Part shown: piece after piece, positions 4,829 to 6,778 of the stretch | Layout: every line of letters starts with the position of its first letter | How positions within the stretch are numbered: position 1 is the first letter of the stretch | From: an archaeon | GTDB taxonomy: Archaea; Asgardarchaeota; Heimdallarchaeia; Hodarchaeales; S146-22 | NCBI GenBank assembly: GCA_024276395.1 | Contig: JAJRXH010000356.1 | Span: 1 to 6,778, forward strand | Length of the DNA stretch: 6,778 nt | Reading direction: 5' to 3' | Translations under genes and position numbers: made by a program | The notes under the pieces: model-generated | Seen by the model: only the letters and a program-made list of their open reading frames with translations | What the model was told of the DNA's origin: nothing | Databases searched by the model: none

Positions 4829-6649
4829 CTAGACGGTCAGCTCGTCCTCTAATGGTTTCTTCAATGTAAGAAACCTCATGATCTGAGCTGGACTCCTTTC
4901 TGGAGACCAATTTCTTGTATGATCGATCATGAACACGTAGTCCGAGATCTCGTCAAGGCCTCCTGCACGATCGTTACCTATGATGACGGTAAATACTCGT
5001 CCATCTTTTTCTTCTCGCCATTGTTGCCATCTATTTAGCAGTTTTTTATCATTGATTACTGAAAGCCCATCAGAAATGAATAATAGGTCTGCTGAATTAT
5101 ATTCATCTGATTGGATGGAGTCTAGACCAGCTTTGAGGGCAGTATTGAAATCCGTGCCACCTCCAAAACTGTAGCTTAGAAATGCTAGGAATTCATCAGC
5201 CATCTTTCGAGTCGTGGAAAGTTCGATTTCACGTGTTTGATTTGTCGATGAAAACAAGATAACTTTAACTGGCCGTTTTTCTGGGAGCATCTTCTTAACA
5301 ATTGCTAGGATCAAGGCTTTTGCTAGCGTTTCCGGAGCTCCATGCATCGAACCAGACGTGTCTACTAGAGCTACTACAGGGCCTCTTTTTTTCATTTTTG
5401 GAGGGCCACCAGTCCAATGTTTTCCTCTAAGTTCATAGGTTAGGAGACCTTGTTCCATCCATTTAGCGTAAAACAGCAGCTTAGTTTTTGGATTGAGCAA
5501 TTTTAGGAGTTCTACTGGGAGTAATCGTTCAAGATCACCGGATATTCGAATGCCGTGTATCTCTGAGAAAGATTTTCTCGTGATTTCTAGGCGTTTTTGT
5601 CCTTCTTCTAATTCTATCTTACCAAGGAGTTTAACGATCTCTTCTAGTTCCTTGACATTTTCAAGTAATCTAGCATGTTTCGCGAGATTTTGGAAGTACT
5701 TTCGATGCAGAAGGGAACGCGAGTAATCCCACAATCTACCAGGATATAACTGTTCCAAGAGAGATAGAATCCTTTCATGTTCTTTTATCCAGGATATGAT
5801 TTCGTTAAGTCTTTGTCTAAGATAGGCGGCTCTCAATCCATTTAGGAATTGTTCATTACTGCTTAGTCTTTTGGCTCGTTTGATCATGTCTTCTTTTAAG
5901 AGTTGCTCAACAACTTTAATGTCGGGTACTTGGCCGTCATTTTCTTGAATCTGTTTTTCAGAAACATCGCTGGTAAATTGAGTCATTTTTTCAAGATATC
6001 GTGCTAGTGTCTCAATGTCAAGGTCGATTTTCTTTTCTTCTTTGTTGATTTCAGCAAGCACATCTTTAAGAAAACTCTCTTCTGATAAAAGAGATTCCAA
6101 TGAATTCTCACTGATGGATCTACCCCATAGTAAGCGTTGCTCCCAAAGGAGAATTTTCAGATCCTCAAAAATGTCCGTCCTTGGTTTTTCACTTGCTTGT
6201 TCATCTTCGCCCTTTGGCTTTCGTGATAGATTTTGTGACAAGCTCAGAATGGTTTTCTCTAGTTTTTCAAGCGATGCCTCGGTGTTTTCTTCCACCATTT
6301 CCATTAAATCGAATATTAATGGCGATAATTTTGTCAAAACATGAGTTACGAGGGTTGATCGTCCCTTGATTAAATTTTTTAGGACATTCCATTCTTTCAT
6401 CCACTTAAGTGCAGTCCAGATCGGGTAAAAAGAACCAACGTGCTCAACAAATTTCTGCAAGTCTTTAATTTCGTAATCGTGAGCCTGGAACAGCTCGTTA
6501 CCTAAGATGTTGATGATTCTCTTTCGGACATCAACTGGAACGTACCGTGGTGCATATATGATGGAAGCCAGCTCCTCTCTTGCGTGCCATTTCTCTCCTA
6601 TTTTTTCGTGTTGATCGAAATTCTGGTTAGCTTCATTCATTATGATCAC
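4829..6649 (-). CDS. ViaA-like VWA-domain protein (partner of MoxR/RavA-type AAA+ ATPase)
   Basis: ViaA proteins work with a RavA/MoxR AAA+ ATPase as a chaperone-like complex; in Escherichia coli this pair acts on metal-cluster and respiratory enzymes. The 606-residue protein has a long helical, charged N-terminal half and a C-terminal von Willebrand A domain (about 424-577). The MIDAS is complete: D430-T-S432-G-S434, T499 in FGGGTD and D527 in FISDG. Just before it lies the ViaA signature: RLLPVELLKLLNPKTKLLFY followed by KWMEQGLLTYELRGK, closely like the bacterial family. It is longer than E. coli ViaA (about 480 residues), mostly through extra coiled or helical sequence between about 115 and 260. 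Two starts are possible: GTG 6649 or ATG 6640; GTGAT at 6645-6649 is well placed for ATG 6640. The partial gene upstream may be its ATPase. The family call is firm; a role in defence is only suggested by location. Confidence 0.9.
   Translation of the reverse strand: MIIMNEANQNFDQHEKIGEKWHAREELASIIYAPRYVPVDVRKRIINILGNELFQAHDYEIKDLQKFVEHVGSFYPIWTALKWMKEWNVLKNLIKGRSTLVTHVLTKLSPLIFDLMEMVEENTEASLEKLEKTILSLSQNLSRKPKGEDEQASEKPRTDIFEDLKILLWEQRLLWGRSISENSLESLLSEESFLKDVLAEINKEEKKIDLDIETLARYLEKMTQFTSDVSEKQIQENDGQVPDIKVVEQLLKEDMIKRAKRLSSNEQFLNGLRAAYLRQRLNEIISWIKEHERILSLLEQLYPGRLWDYSRSLLHRKYFQNLAKHARLLENVKELEEIVKLLGKIELEEGQKRLEITRKSFSEIHGIRISGDLERLLPVELLKLLNPKTKLLFYAKWMEQGLLTYELRGKHWTGGPPKMKKRGPVVALVDTSGSMHGAPETLAKALILAIVKKMLPEKRPVKVILFSSTNQTREIELSTTRKMADEFLAFLSYSFGGGTDFNTALKAGLDSIQSDEYNSADLLFISDGLSVINDKKLLNRWQQWREEKDGRVFTVIIGNDRAGGLDEISDYVFMIDHTRNWSPERSPAQIMRFLTLKKPLEDELTV
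6645..6649 (-). promoter_or_regulatory. Shine-Dalgarno-like GTGAT favouring ATG 6640
   Basis: GTGAT ends four bases before ATG 6640 and includes the alternative GTG start itself. With ATG 6640 the product is three residues shorter. A second, weaker purine stretch (AAGGGAAAG, 6652-6660) could serve GTG 6649. Confidence 0.4.
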
Positions 6650-6694
6650 GTCTTTCCCTTTTTGGATGCGTCTTCCCTAGGGTTATCAAAAAGA

Positions 6695-6778
6695 TTAATC
6701 AAGGGAGTCATTCTCTTGTACCTCTTGACAATAATCTTGAAAGGAAAGAAAAGGATGTTTAACTAAGATGCTTGCCAA
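6695..6778 (-). CDS. C-terminal end of a protein running out of the window, possibly a MoxR/RavA-type ATPase
   Basis: The minus strand is open from the window edge (6778) to a TAA at 6695-6697. It encodes 27 residues starting LASILVKHPFLSF and ending QEVQENDSLD. It ends 45 bases before the GTG of the ViaA-like gene, on the same strand, so the two are probably one operon. ViaA genes are usually directly downstream of a RavA/MoxR AAA+ gene, and that is the guess here. The visible piece is too short to show any AAA+ motif, and a chance open frame is not excluded. Confidence 0.4.
   Translation of the reverse strand: MASILVKHPFLSFQDYCQEVQENDSLD

Noticed and set aside
6015..6369. Plus-strand frames of 62-109 codons opposite the ViaA-like gene
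   Set aside because: Ser- and Phe-rich products typical of antisense shadows of a Glu/Lys-rich helical protein.
6646..6711. A 21-residue minus-strand frame (ATG at 6711) overlapping the ViaA-like start
   Set aside because: Its TGA overlaps the GTG start in a way that suggests coupling, but it is short, has no motif, and overlaps the end of the better-supported upstream frame.
1..6778. Search for CRISPR arrays, tRNA/rRNA genes, insertion sequences and long terminal repeats
   Set aside because: No regularly spaced repeats, cloverleaf-like sequence, transposase motifs or flanking inverted repeats were seen by eye on either strand.

Overview
The window looks like a piece of an archaeal chromosome of fairly low GC carrying a small antiviral-defence locus. 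Three things point to an archaeon. The divergent promoter region has BRE/TATA-like boxes rather than -35/-10 boxes. All three main genes have a GGTGAT- or GTGAT-type Shine-Dalgarno core close to the start. The proteins are a long Argonaute, a viperin and a ViaA-type VWA protein. Argonaute and viperin together fit the published interest in Asgard archaeal immunity, but the exact lineage cannot be fixed from this sequence.

Layout from left to right. Positions 1-1362 hold no intact gene. They are a graveyard: a frameshifted VapC-like PIN toxin (minus strand, 1-262), a broken small gene immediately upstream of it that is probably its antitoxin (minus, 249-460), a decayed gene with winged-helix-regulator character (minus, 480-854), and an unrecognised decayed reading frame on the plus strand (929-1362). 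Positions 1390-3810 (minus) encode a full-length long prokaryotic Argonaute of 806 residues with MID and PIWI domains. Its PIWI tetrad keeps three aspartates, but no glutamate is found where the 'glutamate finger' should be. Positions 3811-3925 are a compact divergent promoter region with short repeats and inverted repeats. Positions 3926-4801 (plus) encode a viperin-family radical SAM enzyme, expected to make an antiviral 3'-deoxy-3',4'-didehydro nucleotide. Positions 4829-6649 (minus) encode a ViaA-like protein with a complete MIDAS metal site, converging on viperin with a 27-bp gap. Positions 6695-6778 (minus) are the last 27 codons of a gene that runs out of the window; from context it could be the MoxR/RavA-type AAA+ partner of ViaA.

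How the genes may work together. Argonaute (guide-directed recognition or cleavage of invading nucleic acid) and viperin (polymerase-poisoning nucleotides) are transcribed back to back from about 115 bp, so they may be co-regulated as a two-pronged antiviral unit. This is inference: each protein is a known immune family, but the pairing and any shared control are not shown by the sequence alone. The ViaA/MoxR-like pair could be an ordinary chaperone system that happens to be adjacent, or part of the same island. The broken toxin-antitoxin genes on the other side fit a defence hotspot with gene turnover.
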